NCBI GenBank assembly: GCA_041676645.1
Contig: JBAYRO010000007.1
Span: forward strand, 6,746-70,745
Direction of reading: 5' to 3'
Origin: JAMLIN01 sp041676645
Lineage (GTDB): Bacteria > Pseudomonadota > Gammaproteobacteria > Burkholderiales > Burkholderiaceae_E
Length of the DNA: 64,000 nucleotides
Below the pieces are notes generated by a model, which had not been told where the DNA came from, did no database searches, and saw only the letters and a program-made list of their open reading frames with translations. Below are positions 50,307 to 59,089 of the stretch, one piece after another (position 1 is the stretch's first letter; each line of letters starts with the position of its first letter). The translations under genes were made by a program, and so were the position numbers.

Positions 50307-51644
50307 TCAGCGGACGCCCTGGGCGGCGCCTTCCGGCCCGCTCGCCGGGGCCTGCGGCGCGCTTTCGGGCCGGATGATCCGGCCCGCGCCGAAGCGCAGG
50401 CTGAAGCGACTGCCCTTGCCGGCCCGGCTCTCGATCAGCAGCTCGGCGCCGTGGCGGTTGGCGATGTGCTTGACGATCGCCAGGCCCAGGCCGGTTCCCC
50501 CGGTGACGCGCGACCGCGCCCGGTCGACCCGGTAGAAGCGCTCGGTCAGCCGCGGCAGATGATCGGCGGGGATGCCGATGCCGGTATCGACCACCGAGAT
50601 CGCGCCGCGGCCGCGCTGCTCGAGCCATTCGAGGGAGATGCGGCCGCCTTCCGGGGTATAGCGCACCGCATTGCTGAGCAGGTTGCGGATCGCGCTCTCG
50701 ATCTCGGAGCTCACGCCGAGCAGGCGCAGACCCGGCGGGATGCTGGACTCGATCGTGTGCCGGCCGCCGGACAAGGCCCCGGCATCGGCGATCAGGCTGT
50801 CGCAGAGCGGCTCCAGCGCGATCGATTCGTCGGCCGGCTTGTCGATCGCGGATTCGAGCGAGGACAGGGTGAGCAGGTCCTCGACGAGGCGCTGCATCGT
50901 CCGGCTGTGCTTGGCGATCGATTCGAGGTGACGGCGCCTTTCGTCGGGATCGAGGTCGAGCTCCAGCATGGTTTCGGCGAAGCCGCCGATCACGGTGATC
51001 GGGGTGCGGATCTCGTGCGACACATTGGCGACGAAGTCGCTGCGCATGGTGTCGAGCCGCGCCTGGTCGGTGATGTCGCGGATGATCAGGAGCTTCTTGG
51101 CGTCGTCGCTGGCGTGCAGCCGGATCTCGAACGTCCGTCCGGGCCGGTTCGGCAGGGCCAGCCGCAGGGACGCGGCGTACTGGCCCGCATCGAGATAGTC
51201 GATGAACTCGGGTTGGTTCAGGAAATGGTGAACCGGCCGGCGGTTGCCGAAGACGCTGTGCAGGTCGCGGGCCGTCACGTTGGCCCATTCGACATGATTG
51301 AAGCGATCGAGCAGCATCAGCCCGTCGGGCAGCCGATCGACCGCCGCGCGCAGCTGCTCGAGCTCGTCGGACAGCTCCGCACGCTCCTCGGATTCGAGCC
51401 GCATGAAGCGGGCGAGCTTGTCCATCGGGCGTCGCCAGCCGGCGAAGCCGATCGGTACGTCGCGCATCTTGGGCAGGCCCGACCAGTGGTTCAGGCGACC
51501 CAGGAAATAGCCATGATAGAAGCCGAGCAGGATCACCCAGGCGCCCAGCCAGGTCGCGGCGGCCAGCGGCATGCCGGCGCGATACAGTGCCGCGCCGATG
51601 AGGGCGACGAGCACGGGAATGCCGAACGCCGTGGCATTCATCAT
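50307..51644 (-). CDS. phoR: Phosphate regulon sensor histidine kinase PhoR
   Basis: 445 residues. Two N-terminal helices (about 5-48), a positively charged linker, a PAS domain (about 96-190), the phospho-acceptor His210 in FVANVSHEIRTPITVIGGF, the N box NLLSNAVRYTPEGG, and G boxes DTGIGIP and GGTGLGLAIVKHI. It phosphorylates PhoB when phosphate is short. Its ATG overlaps the phoB stop by 4 bp. Confidence 0.96.
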   Translation of the reverse strand: MMNATAFGIPVLVALIGAALYRAGMPLAAATWLGAWVILLGFYHGYFLGRLNHWSGLPKMRDVPIGFAGWRRPMDKLARFMRLESEERAELSDELEQLRAAVDRLPDGLMLLDRFNHVEWANVTARDLHSVFGNRRPVHHFLNQPEFIDYLDAGQYAASLRLALPNRPGRTFEIRLHASDDAKKLLIIRDITDQARLDTMRSDFVANVSHEIRTPITVIGGFAETMLELDLDPDERRRHLESIAKHSRTMQRLVEDLLTLSSLESAIDKPADESIALEPLCDSLIADAGALSGGRHTIESSIPPGLRLLGVSSEIESAIRNLLSNAVRYTPEGGRISLEWLEQRGRGAISVVDTGIGIPADHLPRLTERFYRVDRARSRVTGGTGLGLAIVKHIANRHGAELLIESRAGKGSRFSLRFGAGRIIRPESAPQAPASGPEGAAQGVR

Positions 51645-52327
51645 GCAGGGGCGAGCCGGTAGCCGCCGCCGCGCACCGTCTCGATCAGCCGGTCGTGGCC
51701 GCTCGGGCGCAGCGCCAGCCGCAGCCGGCGGATATGCACATCGACGGTGCGTTCCTCGATGTAGACCGTGTCGCCCCAGACCTTGTCGAGCAGCTTCGAG
51801 CGCGACAGCACCCGGTCGGGGTTGCGCAGGAAGTAGTACAGCAGCTTGAACTCGGTCGGACTGAGGCCGACCTCGGCATCGCCGGCGAAGGCGCGATGGG
51901 TGGCCGGCTCGATGCGCAGGCCGGCGACCTCGACCGGATCCTCGGACACCTCGGGCGCCGAACGGCGCAGGATCGCGCGGACCCGGGCCAGCAATTCGCG
52001 CGGCGAGAACGGCTTGGTGACGTAGTCGTCGGCGCCGGACTCGAAGCCTTGCAGCTTGTCGCCCTCCTGGGCGCGGGCGGTCAGCATGATGATCGGGATG
52101 TCGCGGGTGCTGGCCCGTTCGCGCAGCCGGCGGATGAAATCGACGCCCGAGATGCCCGGCAGCATCCAGTCGAGCAGGATCAGGTCCGGGCGCTCGGCAT
52201 CGATCATCGATGTTGCGCTGTCGGCGTCGCCCGATTCGCGGGCAAGGTAGCCAGCATGGCGAAGGTTCACTGCGACCAGTTCCCGGATGGCGGGTTCGTC
52301 TTCGACGATGAGTATCCTCGCGGACAC
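51641..52327 (-). CDS. phoB: Phosphate regulon response regulator PhoB
   Basis: 228 residues from a GTG at 52327, preceded by GAGG 6 bp away; no ATG fits, and the family begins at SARILIVEDEPAIRELV. The receiver holds Asp10, phosphoryl-acceptor Asp53 and Lys105 (TKPFSPREL). The C-terminal OmpR-type winged helix contains LSPTEFKLLYYFLRNPDRVL and YIEERTVDVHIRRLR, close to E. coli PhoB. A Pho box precedes it. Confidence 0.97.
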   Translation of the reverse strand: MSARILIVEDEPAIRELVAVNLRHAGYLARESGDADSATSMIDAERPDLILLDWMLPGISGVDFIRRLRERASTRDIPIIMLTARAQEGDKLQGFESGADDYVTKPFSPRELLARVRAILRRSAPEVSEDPVEVAGLRIEPATHRAFAGDAEVGLSPTEFKLLYYFLRNPDRVLSRSKLLDKVWGDTVYIEERTVDVHIRRLRLALRPSGHDRLIETVRGGGYRLAPA

Positions 52328-52358
52328 GGCAAGCCTCGTGGTGGTACGGGCTTTCAGA

Positions 52359-53009
52359 TTATGACAAAGCTTTGACCGTTTCATGACGGTCGGCCGGCCC
52401 GCTCCAGGAATAGCGCAGCGGCCCTCCGGGCGGGCGGTTGCGGCCGACGGCGAGACGCCAGGCGTCGACTCGCAGCGGCGGCTCGAGCAGCGGCGCGGGC
52501 GCGGCCTGCGGCCGCGCATTGCGTACCAGCGAAAGATGCGGGACGAGGGGCCGTTCATCGAATTCGCAGGGCATCGCCCGCAGCGCCTGGCGCAGTTCGT
52601 CGGCGAGCCTCGCCAGCCAGCCGGGCGTCGCATCGGGTCCGGCCCAGAGCAGTGCCGGCCGCCCGCCGCCGCCGAAGCGGCCGAGCCGGGTGAGCGGGAG
52701 CGGCGGCCAGGCGGGGCCGTCACCGATCCCTGCGACGGCGTTCTCGAGGCGCCTGCCGAAACCGGCTTCGCGGGCGCCGATGAAGGCCAGCGTCAGGTGG
52801 ATGTCGTCGGCGGCCAGCGGCCAGCCCCCGGCATCGGCGGCGATCCCGTCAGCGAGCCGCGCGAGGGCGCCGGCGGCGCCAGCATCGGGGAGAAGAGCGA
52901 TGAAATACCGGAAACGCCCGACGGGCGTGGCGCACGCGCCGACCGGCAGGCCCGGCTGCCCGGGTGGCTCGTGCGACACTGTGGATCGATCGATCTTGCG
53001 TTTACCCAT
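52359..53009 (-). CDS. thpR: RNA 2',3'-cyclic phosphodiesterase (2H family)
   Basis: 216 residues as read from 53009; the first 30 are not family-like, so the true start may be further in. The two HxT/S motifs of the 2H phosphoesterase fold are HLTLAFIGA and HLSLVRNAR. ACCESS to a bidentate pair of His is therefore intact. It hydrolyses 2',3'-cyclic phosphate ends of RNA. Its 3' end contains the phoB Pho box, and its start lies only 11 bp from the galE start on the other strand. Confidence 0.85.
   Translation of the reverse strand: MGKRKIDRSTVSHEPPGQPGLPVGACATPVGRFRYFIALLPDAGAAGALARLADGIAADAGGWPLAADDIHLTLAFIGAREAGFGRRLENAVAGIGDGPAWPPLPLTRLGRFGGGGRPALLWAGPDATPGWLARLADELRQALRAMPCEFDERPLVPHLSLVRNARPQAAPAPLLEPPLRVDAWRLAVGRNRPPGGPLRYSWSGPADRHETVKALS
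52361..52387 (-). promoter_or_regulatory. Pho box before phoB
   Basis: On the minus strand GTCA occurs three times exactly 11 bp apart (complementary TGAC at 52362, 52373 and 52384), in the context CCGTCATGAAACGGTCAAAG followed by TTTGTCATAAT. It lies 34 bp before the phoB start and inside the 3' end of thpR. It implies PhoB autoregulation. Confidence 0.8.
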
Positions 53010-53020
53010 CGGGAGCTGCC

Positions 53021-54124
53021 TTGGACGACAGGGAACATTCCCCCCGCCTTCATTCTGCCTGCAAGGTGCTGGTCACCGGCGGCGCCGGCTACATCGGCTC
53101 GCATACCGTGGTCGAGCTGGTCGGCGCCGGCCATGAGGTCGTGGTGCTCGACAATCTGTCGAACGCCTCGCCGCGCTCGCTCGAGCGCATCGAGCGTATC
53201 ACCGGCGTTCGCGTGCCCCTGGTGGTCGGTGATATTCGCGACGCGGCCCTGCTGCGCGAGCTGCTCGCGCGCGAGCGCTTCGACGCCACCATGCATTTCG
53301 CCGGCCTCAAGGCGGTCGGCGAATCGGTCGAGAAGCCCCTGGCCTACTACGACTGCAACATCGCGGGCACGACGACCCTGCTCGAATGCCTCGGCGAAGC
53401 CGGGGTGCGCAATTTCGTGTTCAGCTCGTCGGCGACCGTCTATGGCGACCCGGAGTCGGTGCCGATCCGCGAGGAGGCGCCGACCGGGCCGACCAATCCC
53501 TATGGCCGCACCAAGTGGATGATCGAGTTCATCCTGCGCGATCTCGCCGCCGCCGATCCGCGCTGGTCGATCGGTATCCTGCGCTATTTCAATCCGGCCG
53601 GAGCCCATCCGAGCGGCCTGATCGGCGAGGATCCGCGGGGCATCCCCAACAACCTCATGCCCTTCGTGGCCCAGGTCGCGGTCGGCCGGCGCGAATCCCT
53701 GTCGGTCTTCGGTGGCGACTACCCGACCCGCGACGGCACCGGCGTGCGCGACTACATCCATGTCGTCGACCTCGCCCGCGGGCACCTGGCCGCGCTCGAG
53801 CATGCCCGCAAGGGGGCCGGCGCCTTCACCGTCAACCTCGGAACCGGGCTCGGCTGCTCGGTCCTCGAGATGATCACCGCCTTCGAGCGCGCCAGTGGCC
53901 GGCAGGTGCCCTACCGGATCGTCGAGCGGCGGGCCGGCGACATCGCCGAATGCTATGCCGACCCCGCGCATGCCGCCGAGCTCCTCGGCTGGCGCGCGAA
54001 CCTGGGAATCGACGCGATGTGCGCCGACGGCTGGCGATGGCAGCAGGGCAACCCGCAGGGCTACGCGGAAATGGGGTCAGAGGAAATGGGGTCAGACACC
54101 ATTTCCGATGGAAATGGTGTCTGA
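53021..54124 (+). CDS. galE: UDP-glucose 4-epimerase with a repeat-derived C terminus
   Basis: 367 residues from a TTG start at 53021, supported by GGGAG 5 bp upstream; a GTG at 52964 is the only longer option. The NAD motif TGGAGYIGSH (19-28), catalytic Tyr161 and Lys165 in NPYGRTKWM and RYFNPAGAHPSG are standard GalE. The epimerase interconverts UDP-glucose and UDP-galactose. The normal C terminus ends near GNPQGYAE. The last 17 residues (MGSEEMGSDTISDGNGV) are encoded by the GGGGTCAG repeat, which also supplies the stop codon. Confidence 0.95.
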   Translation: MDDREHSPRLHSACKVLVTGGAGYIGSHTVVELVGAGHEVVVLDNLSNASPRSLERIERITGVRVPLVVGDIRDAALLRELLARERFDATMHFAGLKAVGESVEKPLAYYDCNIAGTTTLLECLGEAGVRNFVFSSSATVYGDPESVPIREEAPTGPTNPYGRTKWMIEFILRDLAAADPRWSIGILRYFNPAGAHPSGLIGEDPRGIPNNLMPFVAQVAVGRRESLSVFGGDYPTRDGTGVRDYIHVVDLARGHLAALEHARKGAGAFTVNLGTGLGCSVLEMITAFERASGRQVPYRIVERRAGDIAECYADPAHAAELLGWRANLGIDAMCADGWRWQQGNPQGYAEMGSEEMGSDTISDGNGV

Positions 54125-54134
54125 CCCCATTTCC
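54068..54134. repeat. GGGGTCAGACAC palindromic repeat, copy 2
   Basis: Perfect 25-bp arms (54082-54106 and 54110-54134) around GAT, preceded by an extra half-copy GGAAATGGGGTCAGA at 54068-54082. The core is the same GGGGTCAGACAC as copy 1 at 15616, but the inner bases differ (CATTTCC against GATTTCC). The element sits across the 3' end of galE and 12 bp from the convergent panC stop. Confidence 0.9.
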
Positions 54135-54145
54135 GTTTCCGTGTT

Positions 54146-54985
54146 TCAGGCGATCTCGATGTTGTCGATCAGGCGCGTCGATCCGAGCTTCGCGGCGGCC
54201 AGGGCGACCAGGGCTGTGTCCTCGGGGGCATCCGCGTCCGGTACGCCGAGATCGTCGCGGCGCCGGATCGCGATGTAGTCGGGCTGCCAGCCGCGCTCGA
54301 CCAGGGTGGCCATCGCGTCCGCCTCGATCGCCGCGAAATCGCGCTCGCCCGCTTCCACCCGTTCGACCGCCGCCGCGAGCAGCTTGTAGAGGCTGGCCGC
54401 CTCGGCCCGCTCCTCGCGGCCGAGATAGCGGTTGCGCGAGCTCATCGCGAGGCCGTCGCGCTCGCGCACGATCTCGCCCGCCTCGATGTGGATCGGCAGG
54501 TTGAACTGGCGCACCATGCGCCGGATGATCATCAGCTGCTGGTAGTCCTTCTTGCCGAAGATCGCGGTGTGCGGCGCCACGCAGTTGAACAGCTTGAGCA
54601 CCACGGTGCACACCCCCTCGAAGAAGCCGGGCCGGAACTCGCCCTCGAGGATGTCGCCCAGGCCCGCCGGCGTCTGCACCCGGTAGGCCTGTGCTTCCGG
54701 ATACATCTCGCCGTCGTCGGGGGCGAACACCACGTCGCAGCCCGCCCTGGCGAGCTGCTCGCAGTCCTCTTCGAAGGTCCGCGGATAGGTGTCGAAGTCC
54801 TCGTGGGGGGCGAACTGCAGGCGGTTGACGAAGACGCTCGCGACCACCGGGCGGCCGCATTCGACGGCTCGGCGCACCAGCGACAGGTGGCCCTCGTGCA
54901 GGTTGCCCATGGTCGGGACGAGCACGGTGCCGGCGCAGTCGCGCAGGCGTTCGCGCAGGGCATCGATGCGGTTGATGACTTCCAT
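54146..54985 (-). CDS. panC: Pantothenate synthetase
   Basis: 279 residues. It joins pantoate and beta-alanine with ATP. LVPTMGNLHEGHLSLVRRA is the HIGH-like ATP motif, and FGKKDYQQLMIIRRM and RERDGLAMSSRNRYL (KMSKS-like) complete the site. The start at 54985 (MEVINRIDALRERL) lies 5 bp after the kinase stop. panB, often adjacent, is not here. Last gene of the hda-to-panC block. Confidence 0.97.
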   Translation of the reverse strand: MEVINRIDALRERLRDCAGTVLVPTMGNLHEGHLSLVRRAVECGRPVVASVFVNRLQFAPHEDFDTYPRTFEEDCEQLARAGCDVVFAPDDGEMYPEAQAYRVQTPAGLGDILEGEFRPGFFEGVCTVVLKLFNCVAPHTAIFGKKDYQQLMIIRRMVRQFNLPIHIEAGEIVRERDGLAMSSRNRYLGREERAEAASLYKLLAAAVERVEAGERDFAAIEADAMATLVERGWQPDYIAIRRRDDLGVPDADAPEDTALVALAAAKLGSTRLIDNIEIA

Positions 54986-54990
54986 GGCTT

Positions 54991-55677
54991 TCAGTGTCCG
55001 AGGTTGAAGAAGCTGCGCCGTCCGCGCATTTCGAGCAGCCTGTGCACCAGCATCGCGAAATCCTCGTCGCGCTCGGCCGGATTGAGCCGCTCGGTATTGA
55101 CGATCAGCACCGGTGCGTCCTCGTAGTGGTGAAAGAAGCGACTGTACGCGTCGGCCAGCCCGCGCAGGTAGGGTTCGGCGATTCCCGCCTCCATCGGCAG
55201 GCCGCGGCGCTGCACGCGCGCGACCAGGGTGTCGGGGCTGGCCTGCAGGTAGATCACCAGGTCCGGATGCGGCGCATGCGGGCTCAGGTTGTCGTAGATG
55301 GTCCGGTACAGGCGCAGTTCGTCGTCGTCGAGCGTCAGGCGCGCGAACAACGGATCCTTTGCCAGCAGGAAGTCGCCCACGACGGATTCGGTAAAAAGAT
55401 CGCGCTGGGCGAGCGAGCGCAGCTGCTCGGTGCGCTGGAACAGGAAGAACAGTTGTGCCGGCAGCGCATGGCGCTGGCCTTCCCGGTAGAAGCGCTCGAG
55501 GAAGGGATTGGCGCCGGCATCCTCCAGCACGGGGTGGGCGCCATAGGCATCGATGAAGCGGCGCGCGAGCGAGGTCTTGCCGGCGCCGATAGGCCCTTCG
55601 ACGACGATGTGGCGAAAGCGCTCGAAGGGCGAGGGCGGCAGGGGCTGCGGCGATTGGCTGGCGGATTCGGACATCAT
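54991..55677 (-). CDS. Deoxynucleoside kinase (deoxyadenosine/deoxyguanosine kinase family)
   Basis: 228 residues. The P-loop is VVEGPIGAGKTSLARRF, and the DRS-like motif appears as ESVVGDFLLAKDPLFA. DLVIYLQASPDTLVARVQRRG and the lid RGLPMEAGI are typical of dNK/Dgk relatives. In betaproteobacteria this kinase is regularly found between folK and pan genes, as here. It overlaps the folK end by 4 bp. Confidence 0.9.
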   Translation of the reverse strand: MMSESASQSPQPLPPSPFERFRHIVVEGPIGAGKTSLARRFIDAYGAHPVLEDAGANPFLERFYREGQRHALPAQLFFLFQRTEQLRSLAQRDLFTESVVGDFLLAKDPLFARLTLDDDELRLYRTIYDNLSPHAPHPDLVIYLQASPDTLVARVQRRGLPMEAGIAEPYLRGLADAYSRFFHHYEDAPVLIVNTERLNPAERDEDFAMLVHRLLEMRGRRSFFNLGH

Positions 55678-56249
55678 CGGGTCGGGGGTCGGGGCCTGCA
55701 GGCGGGCTCCCGGGATCCGGGCACCGGGTCGGCACGCTGTCCCGCCAGGGCGCCGAGGCGGTCCGCGGCCGGGCCGACGCCCGGGATTGTCGCATCGGGC
55801 GCGACTTCGAGCAGCGGGCGCAGCACGAAGGCGCGCTCGGCCATGCGTGGATGCGGAACCACCAGGCGCGGCGGGGCGTCGATGCGGCCCTGTCCGTAGA
55901 GCAGCAGGTCGAGGTCGAGCGTCCGAGGGGCGTTGCGGTAGGGCCGCTCGCGCCCGGCTTCGGCTTCGATCCGCTGCAGGCCGGCGAGCAGGGTGAAGGC
56001 ATCCAGCCCGGTTTCGACGAGCGCCACCGCATTGTGGAAATCGGGACCGTTCGCCTCGACGGGCGCGCTGCGCCAGAGGCGCGAACTCGCCAGCAGCCGG
56101 GTCCCGGCAAGCGCATCGATCCGCAGGAGGGCATCGCGCAGGCGGCCGGGAGCATCGCCCAGGTTCGCGCCCAGGCCGATCGCCGCACGCACCGGCGGCC
56201 GGGGCCCGGTGCCGCCGGCTGGTGGCGAGGCGGGCCGCTGGCCGGCCAT
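55674..56249 (-). CDS. folK: 6-hydroxymethyl-7,8-dihydropterin pyrophosphokinase
   Basis: 191 residues. AAIGLGANLGDAPGRLRDAL, FHNAVALVETGLDAFTLL, and NAPRTLDLDLLLYG with VVPHPRMAERAFVLRPLLEV are the HPPK signatures; the RTLDLDLL Asp pair binds magnesium. It makes the pyrophosphorylated pterin for folate synthesis. The last 25 residues are Pro/Arg-rich and not conserved. It begins 1 bp after pcnB. Confidence 0.95.
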   Translation of the reverse strand: MAGQRPASPPAGGTGPRPPVRAAIGLGANLGDAPGRLRDALLRIDALAGTRLLASSRLWRSAPVEANGPDFHNAVALVETGLDAFTLLAGLQRIEAEAGRERPYRNAPRTLDLDLLLYGQGRIDAPPRLVVPHPRMAERAFVLRPLLEVAPDATIPGVGPAADRLGALAGQRADPVPGSREPACRPRPPTR

Positions 56250-56250
56250 C

Positions 56251-57621
56251 TCAGGCGCTGGCGCCGTCGGGTCGGGGTGCCGGTCCGTCCTGGCCGCCCT
56301 CGCGTCGGGGCCGGGGCCGGCGGCGACGCTTGCGCGCCGTGCCGGAGCGCGGCGCGGCCTCGACCAGCGTCGCCCGGCCCGGCCCGTCGGCAGCGATGAA
56401 GTCGGTCCACCACTGGCCGAGCTCGGCCGGCGCTTCGTCGGTCTCGACGCGCAGCAGCAGGAAGTCGTAGGCGGCGCGCAGCCTCATGTGCTCGACGAGT
56501 CGAAACGGCGCCTGGCCGCTGCGTCGTTCGAAGCGCGGCTGCAGGCTCCAGATCTCGCGCATGTCGGCAACGAAGCGCTTGTGGATCGCGAGCTTGCCGG
56601 CCTGGGCGTCGAGCACTTCGTCGATCGCGAGGTTCAATGCCGGAATGGGGTTCTGACCCGCTTGCCGATGACGAAGCCACAAGGCGTTGACCCGTTCCCA
56701 GAGCAGCGTGGCGAAGAGGAAGCCCGGGCTCACGCTGCGGCCCTCGGCGATGCGGGCGTCGGTCTTGGCAAGGGCGATCGAGATGAAGCGTTCGCCATCG
56801 GGCTGCTCGAGGATCAGGTCGAGCAAGGGCAGCAGCCCGTGCTGCAGCCCTTCGGCGCGCAACTGGTGCAGGCTCGCCATGGCATGGCCCGAGAGCAGGA
56901 GCTTGAGCATCTCGTCGAACAGGCGCGCACTGGGCACGTTCGAGATCAGCCCGGCGAGCTCGCGCATCGGGGCGCGGGTGCGCTCCTCGATGGTGAAGCC
57001 GAGCTTGGCGGCGAAACGCGCCACCCGCAGCAGCCGCACCGGATCCTCGCGAAAGCGCGTTGCCGGATCGCCGATCATGCGGATGACCCTGGCCTTGATG
57101 TCGCGCACGCCGTCGTGGAAGTCGAGCACCTGGTCGGCGATCGGGTCGTAGTAGAGCGCGTTCACGGAAAAGTCGCGCCGCGCCGCGTCCTCTTCGAGGG
57201 TGCCCCAGACGTTGTCGCGCAGGACCCGGCCGTGGTCGTCGGTCTCGGCGTCGACCTGCGCCGCGCGGAAGGTCGAGACCTCGATGACCTCGCGCCCGTA
57301 GAGCACATGCACGATCTGGAAGCGCCGGCCGATCAGCCGCGAGCGCCGGAAGATGCGATGGACTTCCTGCGGGGTGGCGTTGGTCGCGACGTCGAAGTCC
57401 TTGGGCTTGAGGCCGAGCAGGGAATCGCGCACGCCCCCGCCCACCACATAGGCCTTGAAACCCGCCTTGTGCAGGCCCTCGCAGGTACGCTGGGCGGCGC
57501 TCGACATCGAGGCGCGCGACAGTCCCAGGTCGGCGCCCCGGTAGCGGCGCGCATGCGATCGCATCTGCGGAGTCTGCGCGGGCGCTCGGCCCAGCAGGCG
57601 ACCGATCAGCTTGCGGATCAT
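56251..57621 (-). CDS. pcnB: Poly(A) polymerase I
   Basis: 456 residues. The nucleotidyltransferase motif is YVVGGGVRDSLLGLKPKDFD followed by VATNATP, with DFSVNALYYDP and the RNA-binding region LRVARFAAKLGF. A basic tail (ARKRRRRPRPRREGG) is typical of PAP I as opposed to CCA-adding enzymes. It polyadenylates RNA for decay. The start at 57621 overlaps the phosphatase end by 4 bp. Confidence 0.95.
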   Translation of the reverse strand: MIRKLIGRLLGRAPAQTPQMRSHARRYRGADLGLSRASMSSAAQRTCEGLHKAGFKAYVVGGGVRDSLLGLKPKDFDVATNATPQEVHRIFRRSRLIGRRFQIVHVLYGREVIEVSTFRAAQVDAETDDHGRVLRDNVWGTLEEDAARRDFSVNALYYDPIADQVLDFHDGVRDIKARVIRMIGDPATRFREDPVRLLRVARFAAKLGFTIEERTRAPMRELAGLISNVPSARLFDEMLKLLLSGHAMASLHQLRAEGLQHGLLPLLDLILEQPDGERFISIALAKTDARIAEGRSVSPGFLFATLLWERVNALWLRHRQAGQNPIPALNLAIDEVLDAQAGKLAIHKRFVADMREIWSLQPRFERRSGQAPFRLVEHMRLRAAYDFLLLRVETDEAPAELGQWWTDFIAADGPGRATLVEAAPRSGTARKRRRRPRPRREGGQDGPAPRPDGASA

Positions 57622-58283
57622 TCGAACAGGCGCCGTATCGGCCAGCCGCGCTCGCGGGCGATCGTCGCCAGCCGCGCGTCCGGATTGGTGGCGACCGGCC
57701 GGCTCACCCGCTCGAGCAGGGCGAGGTCGTTGATCGAGTCGCTGTAGAAGACCGAATCCGGGAAGCTGTCCCATTCGCGTCCCAGGCTCGCGAGCCATTC
57801 ATGGACCCGGACGACCTTGCCTTCGCGAAACGAGGGCGTGCCGGCGGTGCGGCCGGTGATGCGACCATCGATCTCCTCGACCCGCACCCCGATGAGATGC
57901 TCGACGCCGAAGGCCCGCGCGATCGGGCGGGTGACGAATTCATTGGTCGCGGTGACGATCGCGCAGAGGTCGCCGGCCCGCTGGTGGCCCTCGACGAGCT
58001 CGCGCGCCACGGGCCGGATCGCGGGCAGCACGACCGTTTCCATGAAGCGTTCCTGCAGCCGGTCGAGTTCGTCGCGCGGCAGGGCCGCGAGCGGCCCGAG
58101 CTGAAAGGCCAGGAACTCGGCGATGTCGAGGGTACCGGCCTGGTATTCGCGGTAGAAGCGGTCGTTCTCGCGAGCGAAGCTGACCGAATCGACTTTGCCG
58201 GCGGCTACCAGGAAGCGCGACCATTCATAGTCGCTGTCGATCGGCAGCAGCGTGTGGTCGAGGTCGAAGAGGGCGAGGTTCAT
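57618..58283 (-). CDS. HAD-IB family phosphatase (SerB-like)
   Basis: 221 residues. LALFDLDHTLLPIDSDYEW (nucleophile Asp7, Asp9), IVTATNEFVTRPIARAFGV and FYSDSINDLALLERV are motifs I, II and IV of the PSPase-like IB subfamily; GKVVRVHEWL holds the motif III Lys. Genes of this type are commonly located between hda and pcnB in Burkholderiales. The substrate is not defined here. Confidence 0.9.
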   Translation of the reverse strand: MNLALFDLDHTLLPIDSDYEWSRFLVAAGKVDSVSFARENDRFYREYQAGTLDIAEFLAFQLGPLAALPRDELDRLQERFMETVVLPAIRPVARELVEGHQRAGDLCAIVTATNEFVTRPIARAFGVEHLIGVRVEEIDGRITGRTAGTPSFREGKVVRVHEWLASLGREWDSFPDSVFYSDSINDLALLERVSRPVATNPDARLATIARERGWPIRRLFE

Positions 58284-58301
58284 GGTTGGAGGGCGATTTT
58301 A

Positions 58302-58982
58302 TCAGTCCGCGGCCGGTCCGCCCGGCAAGGGGGGCGAGTCGGCTTCGAATTCACGCAACAGGTGCAGGCTCAGCTGGCGCTTGCGCTCGAAGCCGTAGCG
58401 GTCCAGGGCATCGAAGAGTGCGATCAGGCTGCGGATGTCGCGGTCGTGGTGGGCCAGCAGGTAGGGAACCAGGTCGCGCCCGAGAGCGACCCCGCGGCTG
58501 GCGGCGTGCTGTTCGAGGGCGGCCGCCTTGTGGTGGTCGTCGAGCAGGCGCATCTGCAGGACCAGGCCCCAGCCGAGCCGGGTGCGCAGGTCCTCGCGCA
58601 GGCGCATCGCCAGCGGCGGCGCATCGCCGGTCACCACCAGGGTGGCGGCGATGCCGGCCTGGATCTGGTTGTACAGGCCGAACAGGGCCTGCTGCCCGGC
58701 AGCGTCGAGCCGCTGGCAGTCGTCCACCAGCAGCAACTCGCCGTCGGCCACGGTCGCCGGCATCTCGCCGTCGGGCGGGACGAGGCATCCCCATGGCGCG
58801 AGCGCCTGCAGCAGGTGGCTGCGACCGGCCCCGGCCGGCCCCCAGAGGTAGACGAAGCGGGTCCGTCGGTCGCCGCGCGCCAGGAGGTGGGCGAGCGCGA
58901 CCACCTCGGCGTTGTCGCCGGTGACGAAGTTCGAGAGGCTCGGCGCCGGCCGCTGGTGCAGGTCGAGTGGCAGTTGCCTCAT
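58302..58982 (-). CDS. hda: DnaA regulatory inactivator Hda
   Basis: 226 residues of a DnaA-like AAA+ protein lacking the DNA-binding domain. The N-terminal clamp-binding motif is QLPLDL, the Walker A is WGPAGAGRSHLLQA, and Walker B LLLVDDCQRL. RDIRSLIALFDALDRYGFER is the lid helix. It stimulates ATP hydrolysis by DnaA on the sliding clamp and so limits initiation. It diverges from purM. Confidence 0.94.
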   Translation of the reverse strand: MRQLPLDLHQRPAPSLSNFVTGDNAEVVALAHLLARGDRRTRFVYLWGPAGAGRSHLLQALAPWGCLVPPDGEMPATVADGELLLVDDCQRLDAAGQQALFGLYNQIQAGIAATLVVTGDAPPLAMRLREDLRTRLGWGLVLQMRLLDDHHKAAALEQHAASRGVALGRDLVPYLLAHHDRDIRSLIALFDALDRYGFERKRQLSLHLLREFEADSPPLPGGPAAD

Positions 58983-59049
58983 GGGCGCGGCAGGCGTTGC
59001 ATGGAAGGAGCCGGGATCCCGGGCGTGGGGCGCCCGCGCAGGCTGGCAC

Positions 59050-59055
59050 TAGAAT
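59050..59055 (+). promoter_or_regulatory. Probable -10 element for purM
   Basis: TAGAAT, 35 bp before the purM ATG in the 107-bp divergent region with hda. It is the same word as the proposed mnmA -10. No convincing -35 is present. Confidence 0.35.
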
Positions 59056-59089
59056 GGCGAGGACACGATTGTATCGGGACACCCCCAAG

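Noticed and set aside
54986..56680. 844-residue frame running through the kinase, folK and pcnB genes into panC
   Set aside because: Only the panC portion is real; the rest is an out-of-frame reading of the neighbouring genes.
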